Part shown: positions 55,692 through 64,000 of the stretch, one piece after another
Numbering within the stretch: the first letter of the stretch is position 1
Layout of the letters: each line of letters starts with the position of its first letter
Assembly: GCF_002127325.2 (NCBI RefSeq)
Contig: NC_035437.2
Coordinates: 155,293,897 to 155,357,896, forward strand
Source of the DNA: Helianthus annuus
Taxonomy: Eukaryota; Streptophyta; Magnoliopsida; Asterales; Asteraceae
DNA length: 64,000 bases
Direction of reading: 5' to 3'
Translations under genes and position numbers: made by a program
The notes under the pieces: model-generated
Seen by the model: the letters and a program-made list of their open reading frames with translations, nothing else
What the model was told of the DNA's origin: nothing
Database searches by the model: none

Positions 55692-58600
55692 CTATTTTGT
55701 ACCACTGATACCCGCGCCATCTTGGCCGCCCCCAGCGGGATTTTCCTCTTCTGCATCGGCATACAGCATCCGCAACCGGTCAACGTAATCCGCAGCCTCT
55801 AAACATTCGTCCAACTTCTCCACGCAAGAGAGGGACGTATCATAAAAGGCGGCTACACCCGCGTTAAGACGACCTTCGGTGTCCACGTGACGAAACCTGG
55901 ATCGCTCTTCGGTAAAACCACCTTCAGACATGACGTTCATATGACCGACACAGCGGCTGTAACCAGCTTTAAAACCGGCATCGCGAGCACGTTCCTTGAC
56001 CAAGTCCAAACCAGTTGCGGTTTCAGGAGCATCCATGATAGCCTGAACAATCTGCGACAAAAGGATAACAAGGTCATCATATGGTTAACCTTTGATACAA
56101 AGTCAGATAATACTTACATATGCGATGCCTTGACTCCGCATCCACTCACGATCAGCCTCCAGTTGTTGGAACGAAGAAGTCAGAGCATCTCTGGCCTCAA
56201 CAGCAGCGTTAGCCCGCTCTTCCGCAACAGTCGCGCGGGCTGTAAGGTCCGTAACCGCGACCTCCAGGGCCTGAACTTCAGCCTTTCAAAGAGCAGAAAA
56301 CAGTTTACTCAGTAAACATTCTCAAAAGGCAGAGAAATATACAACAGAGGTAACGAATCATACCTGAAGGCTGGCAACAACTTTATCCAAACAGGTGCGC
56401 TCAGCATTCGCCTCTTCAAGAGCCTTAGAAGAACGGCTCTCCCTCTCTTTGGCCTCCTCAAGGGCCTTTGCAGCACGAGCCCCCGCTTCCTTGGCCTCTC
56501 CTAGCGCCTTAACAGCCCGGGCCTCTGCTTGTTGCGCTTTAACTGCAACCGCCTCAGCTGCAGCCTTCTCTTTGATCAAAGCAGCGTTCGCTGCCTTGGC
56601 ATTTGTCAGCTCCTGACGAGCACGAAACAGAGTGTCATTCTGCTTAGCCCAAGAATCATTCCACTTCTTGCGCTCATTGGAAAACTTTTCGTTCCAACTC
56701 TTGCGTTCATCAGAAAGGAGTTTGGCAAGAGTATGAAACTGTTTCAGCTGCGCAGTGGCAGCCCACTCCGAGGTCTGTTTCTGCTTCTCAAAAGCAGCTC
56801 TATCCCTTTCAAGCTGCTCCGCACCCTCACGAGCAGCTTTCACCAACTCTTCCGCTTCAGCCCGCAAACGAGCAGTTTCTTCTTCCCTGCGGCCCAATAC
56901 TTTGTAGTCTTCCAAAATGGCATTCGCCACAATGGAACTTCCTACTAGCATTGTAGAAAGTTGGTTGATGCGCAGCTCACGGGGTGCGGCACGGGCACGC
57001 TCAGTTTCAAAGGGGGTGCCCAGACCACCCAGAATCTCCTTGCACGCCGAAGGATCGTTAGAAATATCATCCCCCTGCATAACTCTCCAGGCTGAATCGG
57101 AGGTCCGTCATAACCCGCACCAACGGAAGTAGAACTGGTAACCTTCTCACCAGCAGAAGGTTTCTGCGGCTCAGCACCATGCTGCCGCACCTCAGCATCA
57201 GACTTCTGTTTCCCAGCATCTGAAAACCTCAAGTCCAATCCATCACCCTCATTGGGAGAGATCAGATTGTCGGAGGAATCCACAGTATCAAAGATCTGGG
57301 AAGCAGTCTTCTCCACCGTCTTCTCCACCTGCACGGTGGGATCGCGAACAAAAGGTGCCACAGGCTCCTTGGGCACCACAGGCTCCTTTGGCACCCCCGC
57401 GTCCGCAGCAGCGGTATGCGTGGGAGACGAATGGAAATCAAAAAATGAAAAACCTGCATCTTGGGATTCTGCAATACAAAGAATAATAACTGTTAATCTA
57501 ACACATTGTGCATGCAAAACAATGCAAAAAGTTACACTTACCAGCAGCAACCGCAAGTTTCTTTTGCGCCGGAGCAGCCCTTTTAGACTGCAGTTTCCGA
57601 CGTTTTGGTTCACCACCACCAGCAGCCTTTTGCTCTGGTTCTCTCTTATCACCAACAACGGGGGGACCCGCAGCAGTTCCACCCGCAGCCGCACCACTAC
57701 CTAGAACACCCAAACCCTCAAGGGTATCAGATACTACCACGTAATCGGTATATCTGCGGTAACAAGATCAATAGGTACCTGCGGCCTGAGACACCAAAGA
57801 TGGGGCATCTAAGCCTTCAGCCCTCCCCTTACCACGACCCCGCGTGGTTTTCTTCACCTGCTTCTTCTCCACATGCTTCTTAGGGATGCGCTTTTCAAAC
57901 TTCCCCAAGTCCGCAAGGATAGCTGCATGGGAGAAATCAAGAAAATAAATTACAAGGGTAAACTTAGAAAACAAGTACAACTTGGAAAATACCTTTTTCG
58001 CCTTCTGGCACGGGTGCCCTCAACACATCACGTTTGGGTACACGGAAGTTACCAACAATTTCTAGATTGAAACCTTCCCGTAACTCAACCGGAATCAGAT
58101 CAACTTGGCCCTTGAAATCGGCTCAAACATCCTCCACAAGCCAACCGCATCCACTGATACAACACATGCATGCATATTACTACAAGGATAACGAAGCAAG
58201 AAAAACAATAAAAAGCAACAGGCTTACCACCACTCTTTTCCCGCAGAACGGGTCTTGCCTTCCTGTCTGGCCTCGTAAGCATCATCCGCAACACCCACAG
58301 CTGGTTGTTGTCTAACTTCTTGAGTTCAATAGGCCGCAGCCTAGAAAACCAATCCACAGTCTTCGCGGTGGCAACAGGAATGTCCTCATCAGTAACACCA
58401 ATATTGACATCCCGGAAAGTCATATTGGCATATACCGCACAGGCTTTAACATAGAAGAACTTCATCTTCCAATGGGTCACACCCTTCGGAGGTGTCATCA
58501 ACTTCAAACTCCCATGACGTTGAGTAAAAGAGAAAAAACCAGTGTTCACCGTCAACTGGTAAAATCGCCGGAAATTTTCAACAGTAATGGGCAAGCCATG

Positions 58601-58990
58601 GGCACGGAAGGTATACTCAAAGTTCCTGATTCGGAACATCCCAAAGGGACTAAGTTGGGAGATATGGAGATGGTAGTACTCCAACACCTCCGCAACGAAC
58701 ACCGTCACCTGCAACCGAAGATTGCCTTCGGTGAAAAAATCTGCCCACAAAGTAATATAACCGGCCGGAGCATCGGCACCGGTATCCCCCTCTTGTGGGT
58801 AAGTAGCCTCCCACTCGTCGGCCATATGAACGGTGGTCATCAGGTTTTTAAAACTACCCTTTGACCACTTCAACACCGGTAACCCACCACCGACGGCACC
58901 ACCATCATCATCTTCATCTTCATCAGCCGCCACAACCGGCTGTTCAGGGTTTTCACCTTCCACATTATGTGGATTTGATGGTTCAGCCAT
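55692..58990 (-). pseudogene. six-exon antisense gene in the Tat element ('putative transposase, gypsy type' family), three lesions
   Basis: ATG at 58990 (MAEPSNPHNVEG). Exons by GT-AG borders and frame: 58990-58228, 58153-57993, 57922-57542, 57468-56364, 56282-56118, 56051-55692. Introns are 74, 70, 73, 81 and 66 bp. Exon 1 encodes a globular region (SKGSFKNLMTTVHMADEW, YITLWADFFTEGNLRL, FRRFYQLTVNTGFFSF) of the type annotated in plants as putative gypsy-type transposase, without a catalytic triad that I can identify. Exon 3 is Lys/Arg-rich. Exon 4 ends in a long Ala/Glu/Lys coiled coil (ETARLRAEAEELVKAARE; about 240 residues). Lesions are a one-base loss in exon 2 (near 58108), TGA at 57768-57770 and a one-base loss near 57085. 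Intact length would be about 978 residues. Extra antisense ORFs are known in Tat/Retand elements; the function is unknown. Confidence 0.85.
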
Positions 58991-59150
58991 CAGAAATATC
59001 GAAGAAACGGAAGAAAGTGAGTGGAAAAACTCGACTCAACCTCACCGGAAGTTCAGAAATATCGTCAGAGAAGACAAAGGAAATGTTTTCTCTCACTGGA
59101 AAATTTTTTGAAATTTCGAACAAGTGAGGGGAAACCACGAACGGTTTCCC

Positions 59151-59158
59151 CTTATATA
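59151..59158 (-). promoter_or_regulatory. putative TATA box of the antisense gene
   Basis: Minus-strand TATATAAG in GGGTATATAAGGGGAAACC, about 160 bp upstream of the ATG at 58990. A start about 30 bp downstream would give a roughly 130-base 5' UTR. It lies outside both LTRs, so the antisense gene would have its own promoter. Confidence 0.6.
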
Positions 59159-60153
59159 CCCATCGCAATTAATGCGGAGGGAGAAAACGAATCATCACGT
59201 TCAAAAAGAACGAATTACGCGACACCACGTGTCAAGCGCCGTTTCCGCTGACGGTTATCACGCGCGTGTGGCCGCCCACGCGCCTGACAAGAGAGACCTT
59301 TACACTCCTTGCTACAGTGCATTTAATGCCTCGGGCAGTGCAAATGTCCTTTCATTTCAGCACATGCCAGAATGATCTCACCAACTTCCACCAACTCACA
59401 CGTGAGATCAGCCACGTATGCAACAAAAAGCGACTACATTATCCAACTATAAGCGGCATGCGGTTTCTCTGGTTCCCACACCATAACCCATACCGCATGT
59501 CGTTTTTTTACATACCCCTGAAAATAGGCAAAAATATATATCTCCACACTATAAGGGGGTATAACACCTATCCGCACTACCCACGAGCACACGTGGAATA
59601 TGCGGAAATGACACACATGAGCCCGTTCAGGTGTGTCAGATACTCAGAACCAGCGTTGTTCTTTGGACTGAACCGCATCTCAGAAACAGGTAAACCGCAT
59701 TGCCTTCACTCTCTTCAAGCTTCAAATCCCTCCTATCCGGTTTACAACCACAGAGGGTGCTTGAACAACTTCTTCAACGAGAAGAAGCAAGGGAATATAC
59801 GTGAGCGCACATCAGCAACCCTGACTCCTGATCCTTCAAGAGCCACATCCGAGCAACACACCCGTTTCGAGCGAATATGGGGTGACAAAACCGCAGACAC
59901 TCATAAGTCACTGCGGACATAACCATAGCTTCCGCAAACGGTTGCTACGGAAGAGCCACAACTAACTCCACATCGAGGAACGAAACTACTTCAAGGAAAA
60001 CTCCTCGGTATTGGAGCGTGAAGGAAGGTGCCCAAGGAAGAGATGCGGCCGAGATCCCCAATGATCATACGAGCCCTTGTCGAACAACAAGCGATCGAAC
60101 AAGCGGTAACAAGTCTGCTTATGACTTTGTTACCCTACTTGTAAGCGGGATAG

Positions 60154-60197
60154 AATAAACAATGGTAGGCATTACCATGCCTATGACCATGTTTATT
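60154..60197. repeat. long imperfect hairpin
   Basis: AATAAACAATGGTAGGC pairs with GCCTATGACCATGTTTATT around the loop ATTACCAT, with two small bulges. Confidence 0.75.
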
Positions 60198-60427
60198 TGA
60201 CCATTATCCAGAATCACATTGTTCGACCAAACATGGCCAATAATGACGCAAGTACCCAACGTTGTTCCCATAACCGTGGCCAACAATGTCAAGCAACGAG
60301 GTAACCGCAAAGGACGTGCGGTTACTTGAGAGCTAATGGGAAGAACATGAACACCCCACGAAAGGAATCATCATTAGATATCCAATCATGGGAGCAGCAC
60401 GCTCTCTTCTTCGTTCACCACCTCAAA

Positions 60428-60525
60428 GGTTGGTTCGAAGTTTGTGCACACCTCCAACCATCATCTCAGAGATTGGTTCGAAGTTTGTACACTTCCTCCA
60501 ACTAATTCCCATAATTGGTTCGGCA
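60428..60525. repeat. 43-bp tandem repeat
   Basis: Two full units and a partial one with the core ATTGGTTCGAAGTTTGTRCAC then CCTCCAAC (60428-60470, 60471-60513, then ATTGGTTCGGCACACC). Confidence 0.75.
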
Positions 60526-60750
60526 CACCAACAGGTGGCAACCAGCCAAAGGCTGAGAATTTCGCATCAGACGAAACATTTTCACCGATACGGAAGAGGC
60601 GTCAAATGACCCTTTCAGACCTCTAGCTTGATTTACAAACAGAGAAGACCATCCACATGGTCTAGGATCTTCTCCAGACTCCAAACTACCTTCTAAACAC
60701 CATAGTCCAGTACTCCTCCCACATACAACTTGCATGTGGCAGCAACACTA

Positions 60751-60762
60751 GACTGGGGGACT
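60751..60762 (+). other. polypurine tract of element 3
   Basis: GACTGGGGGACT directly before the 3' LTR start TGAAGGGG; a short PPT typical for Ty3 elements. Confidence 0.75.
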
Positions 60763-61637
60763 TGAAGGGGTATGGTCCCAGATCTCGCGTCAGCATCGAC
60801 CGCGAGTGACCATTACCCTTATCAAAACCCCCACCAGCCAACAACCTACTTGTGCCCATGCGAGAACGCGTCGACACAAGGGTTGAATCCAATCTATCTA
60901 GTGATGAAGGAGGACTTACCTGGAACATGAGAACGGTAGAGTGATGCGACATAGCATCACATCTGGTGTATGAAAACGGAAGTATTCACAGCGATGCGGC
61001 CTCGCACCGTGTCCAGTGAACACTTCTATCAATACAAGGAAGCTGGATAACAGCAACAGTCACCACAGGCGACGATGCGGCCAGCACCGCATCTCGCGTA
61101 TTTCTTGATCACAAGCAAGAGACGCGATAACATCAGATGTTACCGCAGGCAGCGATGCGGCTCGCACCGCATCCTATATGCTCAACAAGTGGGACTGACA
61201 CCACAGTGCAAGTGGCACCAATGGCAGTCACCTGTCAGGGCTACGTAAGCAATGGACTGACGTGGCATAACATCCACAACCGACAAGCCTGACACACCTA
61301 CAAAGGTGCAGCACGTCGTCAGTCCGTCCATCATCCTCCTCCTTCACTCCTCGGCTATAACTACCAACCCCAAACCAGGTTTGACGTATCTCTTCACAAC
61401 TCTCTCACCACTACTACTATCATACTTTTCTTCCCAAGCAGATTACTGATTCTTACGCCGGAGAGTGGTAACAAGGAGCACCCCCACCCCATCCCCCTTG
61501 TTACGAGTCAAATTTTGTTTCCTTGTGCAGGAGATCAACCCACCGGTGATCCAGTCAGCGATCCTCGAGAGGAAGGGATTAACCCTTCTTGACGAGACCA
61601 GTGAGTTAACCCTGCCCGGTTAACCATTGTTTCATCA
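60763..61637 (+). repeat. 3' LTR of element 3
   Basis: Copy of 48672-49551 with about 16 substitutions and small indels, followed by the ACCCT target duplication. It retains the three hairpin units but has a mutated TATA box (CTATAACTA). Confidence 0.93.
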
Positions 61638-61642
61638 ACCCT

Positions 61643-62687
61643 CCACTTGGGCCCATGGTATTGCTAAACAATGGGGCACAAGAAAACCATCAAATTTAGC
61701 CCATGGTATTGCAAAAATTGCATTAAAACCCCTGAATTCGACCCAGATTGCAAAATTTGAAGTTTCTTTCTGACAGGCTCTCACGCCCCGCGTAAGAATT
61801 AAGCTTGGCTTACGCGGGCCGCCTGGCCAACTTTGGCAGATTGTCAAAACAGGTCCCTGCACATGAGAAACTTGCATTTCGGCTCATTTTTGACACGTTT
61901 AAGCCCCGTTAACCTCATTTCAAGGCTCTAAAATGAAGTTAAAGTATAGGGAACTCAAAACATGCTCATAAATATCTCGGATGTCGGTTCGTTTGGTCGT
62001 ACGGTTGCGTTGTTCGGTTAATTACGACGGAAGTCGTAATGAACGCAAAAACGATCCAAATTAAGCGACGAATGAAATTTTATCATGCAAAACACTAAAA
62101 CATAATATTTTAATGATTACATGAATTTTTGGATGTCCGGATATATTCAGAACGAAAGATATGCGCGAAAATGCAAACTTGTGCACTTTTTGACGCTTTT
62201 AGTCCCTATTGATCAATAAAGTTTATTTTAGCATACCGAACACCTCAAAGCCTGATTCTAAGCTATGTAAAGGTTATTTAGGGTATGTTTAACTCATGAT
62301 CAAGTTCCGGAATGTTCGTTACTATACAAATCGGTATAGTTTCGTAGTTTGACACAAATAGTCCATGCGATCGAACAAACTTGATTTCAACACACCAAAC
62401 CATCCAAAACTTATTTCTAAGTTATGTGGAGGTTATTTAAGGTATGTTAAGCCTATTTCATTATTCCGGAGTGTTTGTTGCGTTAAACTGGTTATATTTA
62501 CGCATCGGTGCGCATATAACCTTCCAGAAAGCGATTTAGAGCTTGAAATCAGAATCGAATTGAATTGAAAATTTACCAAACACAATTACACACATAATAA
62601 CACATATAATAACACCAAAGCAAATTGTTTTATTGATAACCAACATTGTTTTATATTGAACCACGACTACAGAACACAGTTGTCACA
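61643..62687 (-). repeat. upstream part of the solo LTR (continues at 48671)
   Basis: Resumes the solo LTR after the Tat insertion. CCCGCGTAAG (61787-61796) and CTTACGCGGG (61807-61816) form a perfect 10-bp inverted repeat with a 10-base loop. It ends at AGTTGTCACA followed by CATAT. Confidence 0.8.
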
Positions 62688-62692
62688 CATAT

Positions 62693-64000
62693 GTCCACAT
62701 TTCTTATCAAAAGATCTCCCACGACAACTATATTTGTGGTGGATTCAATGTGGTGTTTTATATATTCTAAATTTTACCCTTCAAATCATTATTTTACGGC
62801 GAAGACTCTTTATAGAGTCATTTGACCAATATTTTACATCTTTCGCTTTTCATTCTTATTCAAGGTATTTATTTCATCCTATCACCTATTTCAAAAAAAG
62901 CTTTATGGTTCGTTTGTTCAAATTCTCTTACAAGGGCGTTTTAGTAAGTTTTAGTCCTTCTTTTACGACGAAGGACTTTTAGTACTTGTTTGACCCAAAA
63001 GTTCCACTTCTAACTATAGTTTTGTTTAGGAACCATTATGTTTCTAAAATGTCATAATCATGACTAAATTTATTCGGCTTACCTAAAAGATAACCAAATA
63101 TCTATACTTTAACCTTGTCTAGCTCTTATAGAACTCCAATTTCTACATGATGAGTTGTATCAATATACATACCTGGCTCGAATCAATATATTGACCCGTT
63201 TCAATACCTTTCTTTAGTGGCTGCTCAGTGATAGCGATGTAAGCATCCATGTGATATTTATTTCCTTAAATCATACAACTTGACAACCCATTAGTCGATA
63301 TTGTCAAAGGGTGATAATTTCACCTTTTGACCTGTTTGGTCTAAATGGCCAATTACCATCGTCAAATTGTCAAATATTGTCAAATTACCATTTTGCCCTT
63401 AATGGTTATTATGATTTAACTTATATGATAACCATTAAAGTACATGTTTCATTCGTCATAACATGATCGAATTTCAGATTTAACTCATTTTTAGCCATCA
63501 TTATGTTTCCTTATCATATTTGATTATCTTGTTCCGTACGACTACACGTCGGAACACCATATCTCAATTAAGTATTTATCTTTTTCGTAACTAACATGAC
63601 GAAAGAATATTCTAAATTATATGACTAGTGTAAGATATACTTACCTTGCATCCGAATACGCTTTTTCCTTCATTCTTGATTCGTTTGACCCGCTTCCTTC
63701 CCCAAGCTTTCACCTAGCTTGCCAAGCGTCAAACTACCATTGTAATTGTAAGATGGTTAGGTTAGTCATAATCATTTACAACTAAACCATCCTACGCTTT
63801 TATGTCGAATCTATCATTCGATCATACACTTGGTCGGTTTGACTTTTTAAAGTCAATCGACTTATCGACTTATTCAATGCACATGTGGTCTATTGAATTT
63901 CACTTAGGCATTTCATCCGAACTCTTAACGAAATCAAATTTTACACACTAACTACTAGGTAACCTGATTTCAAGCATCTATATCACAATCTTAACATCAA
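62693..64000. repeat. continuation of the 45439 LTR
   Basis: Joins 46333 when the solo LTR is removed (..AAATACATAT then GTCCACATTTC..). AT-rich and non-coding up to the window end; the 108-codon frame at 62656-62982 has no recognisable motif. The far terminus is outside the window. Confidence 0.55.

Larger units (their letters stand above)
59160..60750. other. non-coding region between antisense gene and 3' LTR
   Basis: No convincing ORF in either strand; the 218-codon frame at 59266-59922 has no recognisable motif. It contains the hairpin 60154-60197 and the 43-bp repeats at 60428-60525. It probably holds upstream regulatory sequence of the antisense gene. Confidence 0.5.
48672..61637 (+). 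mobile_element. complete Tat-lineage Ty3 element with antisense gene (element 3)
   Basis: A 12,966-bp element flanked by ACCCT on both sides (48667-48671, 61638-61642). The LTRs are 880 and 875 bp and about 98% identical by eye, so it is the youngest insertion seen. Sense strand: PBS, gag-PR (49611-51935), RT-RNase H, a second (archaeal-type) RNase H and IN (to 55156). The second RNase H after the normal one is a Tat-lineage trait, and no chromodomain is present. Minus strand: a six-exon gene (58990-55692). Stops and frameshifts break both coding regions. Confidence 0.93.
46334..62687 (-). repeat. solo LTR (minus), TSD CATAT, split by the Tat element
   Basis: On the minus strand it starts TGTGACAACTGTG (62687) and ends GGTCGGGTGTGACA (46334). 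CATAT flanks both ends (46329-46333 and 62688-62692), and no internal region or PBS follows. Without the inserted element (48672-61637 plus one target copy) it is about 3.38 kb, the same size class as the Tekay LTRs here. A TATA box (CTATAAATA, 48616-48608) and, about 200 bp upstream in the reassembled order, a 10-bp inverted repeat (61787-61816) are present. Confidence 0.85.

Noticed and set aside
56395..57744. Plus-strand Ala/Ser-rich frames (73-150 codons) in the Tat element
   Set aside because: They mirror the Ala/Glu/Lys coiled-coil exon on the minus strand and have no start context or domain.
57754..57778. A 25-bp GT-AG 'intron' in the antisense gene
   Set aside because: Too short for a plant intron. 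Reading through keeps the frame apart from one TGA, so I treat it as exon with a nonsense change.
59266..59922. 218-codon frame between antisense gene and 3' LTR
   Set aside because: No recognisable motif, unusual composition and no conserved start; probably chance openness in GC-richer DNA.
1..64000. Endogenous pararetrovirus (caulimovirid) sequences
   Set aside because: Every RT found is followed by integrase or belongs to a LINE, and no movement protein or coat motifs were seen.

Overview
This window is a repeat-dense stretch of plant nuclear DNA. I see no host protein-coding gene, rRNA or intact tRNA gene. Everything recognisable is a transposable element or its debris. The organism is a flowering plant, and Asteraceae (sunflower, lettuce or Artemisia relatives) is my inference. 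The reasons are Del/Tekay chromoviruses with very long (about 3.4-3.6 kb) LTRs and a Pro/acid-rich ORF ahead of gag, plus a Tat-type element with an antisense 'putative transposase, gypsy type' gene. No species call is possible from the window alone.

Layout. 1-457: Ty1/copia integrase fragment. 458-11615 (minus): decayed Del/Tekay chromovirus with a full 5' LTR (8059-11615), PBS, an upstream ORF, gag-PR-RT-RNaseH-IN-chromodomain with several stops, and a truncated 3' LTR. 11616-11967: tail of another LTR. 11968-14975: a second copia copy whose integrase has four stops but whose RT-RNase H ORF (776 codons) is open. 14975-17700: dispersed repeats, a Tourist-like MITE with TAA duplications, and a tRNA-like/SINE-like stretch.

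17670-29545 is a field of foldback (long inverted-repeat) elements, most of them sitting between (TA)n tracts. One carries a 2.3 kb solo LTR (TSD CAATG). Another carries a PIF/Harbinger element (22916-24993, TSD TTA) with a frameshifted transposase. The block 24062-26515 is tandemly duplicated (26516-29543) with a 3-bp microhomology at the junction, and a further foldback element lies in the (TA)n of the second copy.

30611 to the window end is a nested stack. An L1-type LINE (minus) is cut by a Tekay element (plus, 35697-45438). That element is cut by an LTR beginning at 45439, which is split by a minus-strand solo LTR (46334-62687, TSD CATAT). The solo LTR is split by a complete Tat-lineage Ty3 element (48672-61637, TSD ACCCT, LTRs about 98% identical by eye). 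The Tat element has gag-PR-RT-RNase H-second RNase H-IN on the plus strand. On the minus strand it carries a separate six-exon gene (58990-55692) with five GT-AG introns of 66-81 bp and its own TATA box.

Two signals look least explained. The first is the spliced antisense gene inside the Tat element. The second is that all six long LTRs here carry short perfect palindromes or hairpins; in the five where a TATA box can be placed they lie about 20-360 bp upstream of it. All pol genes are disrupted, so none of these elements looks autonomous as it stands.
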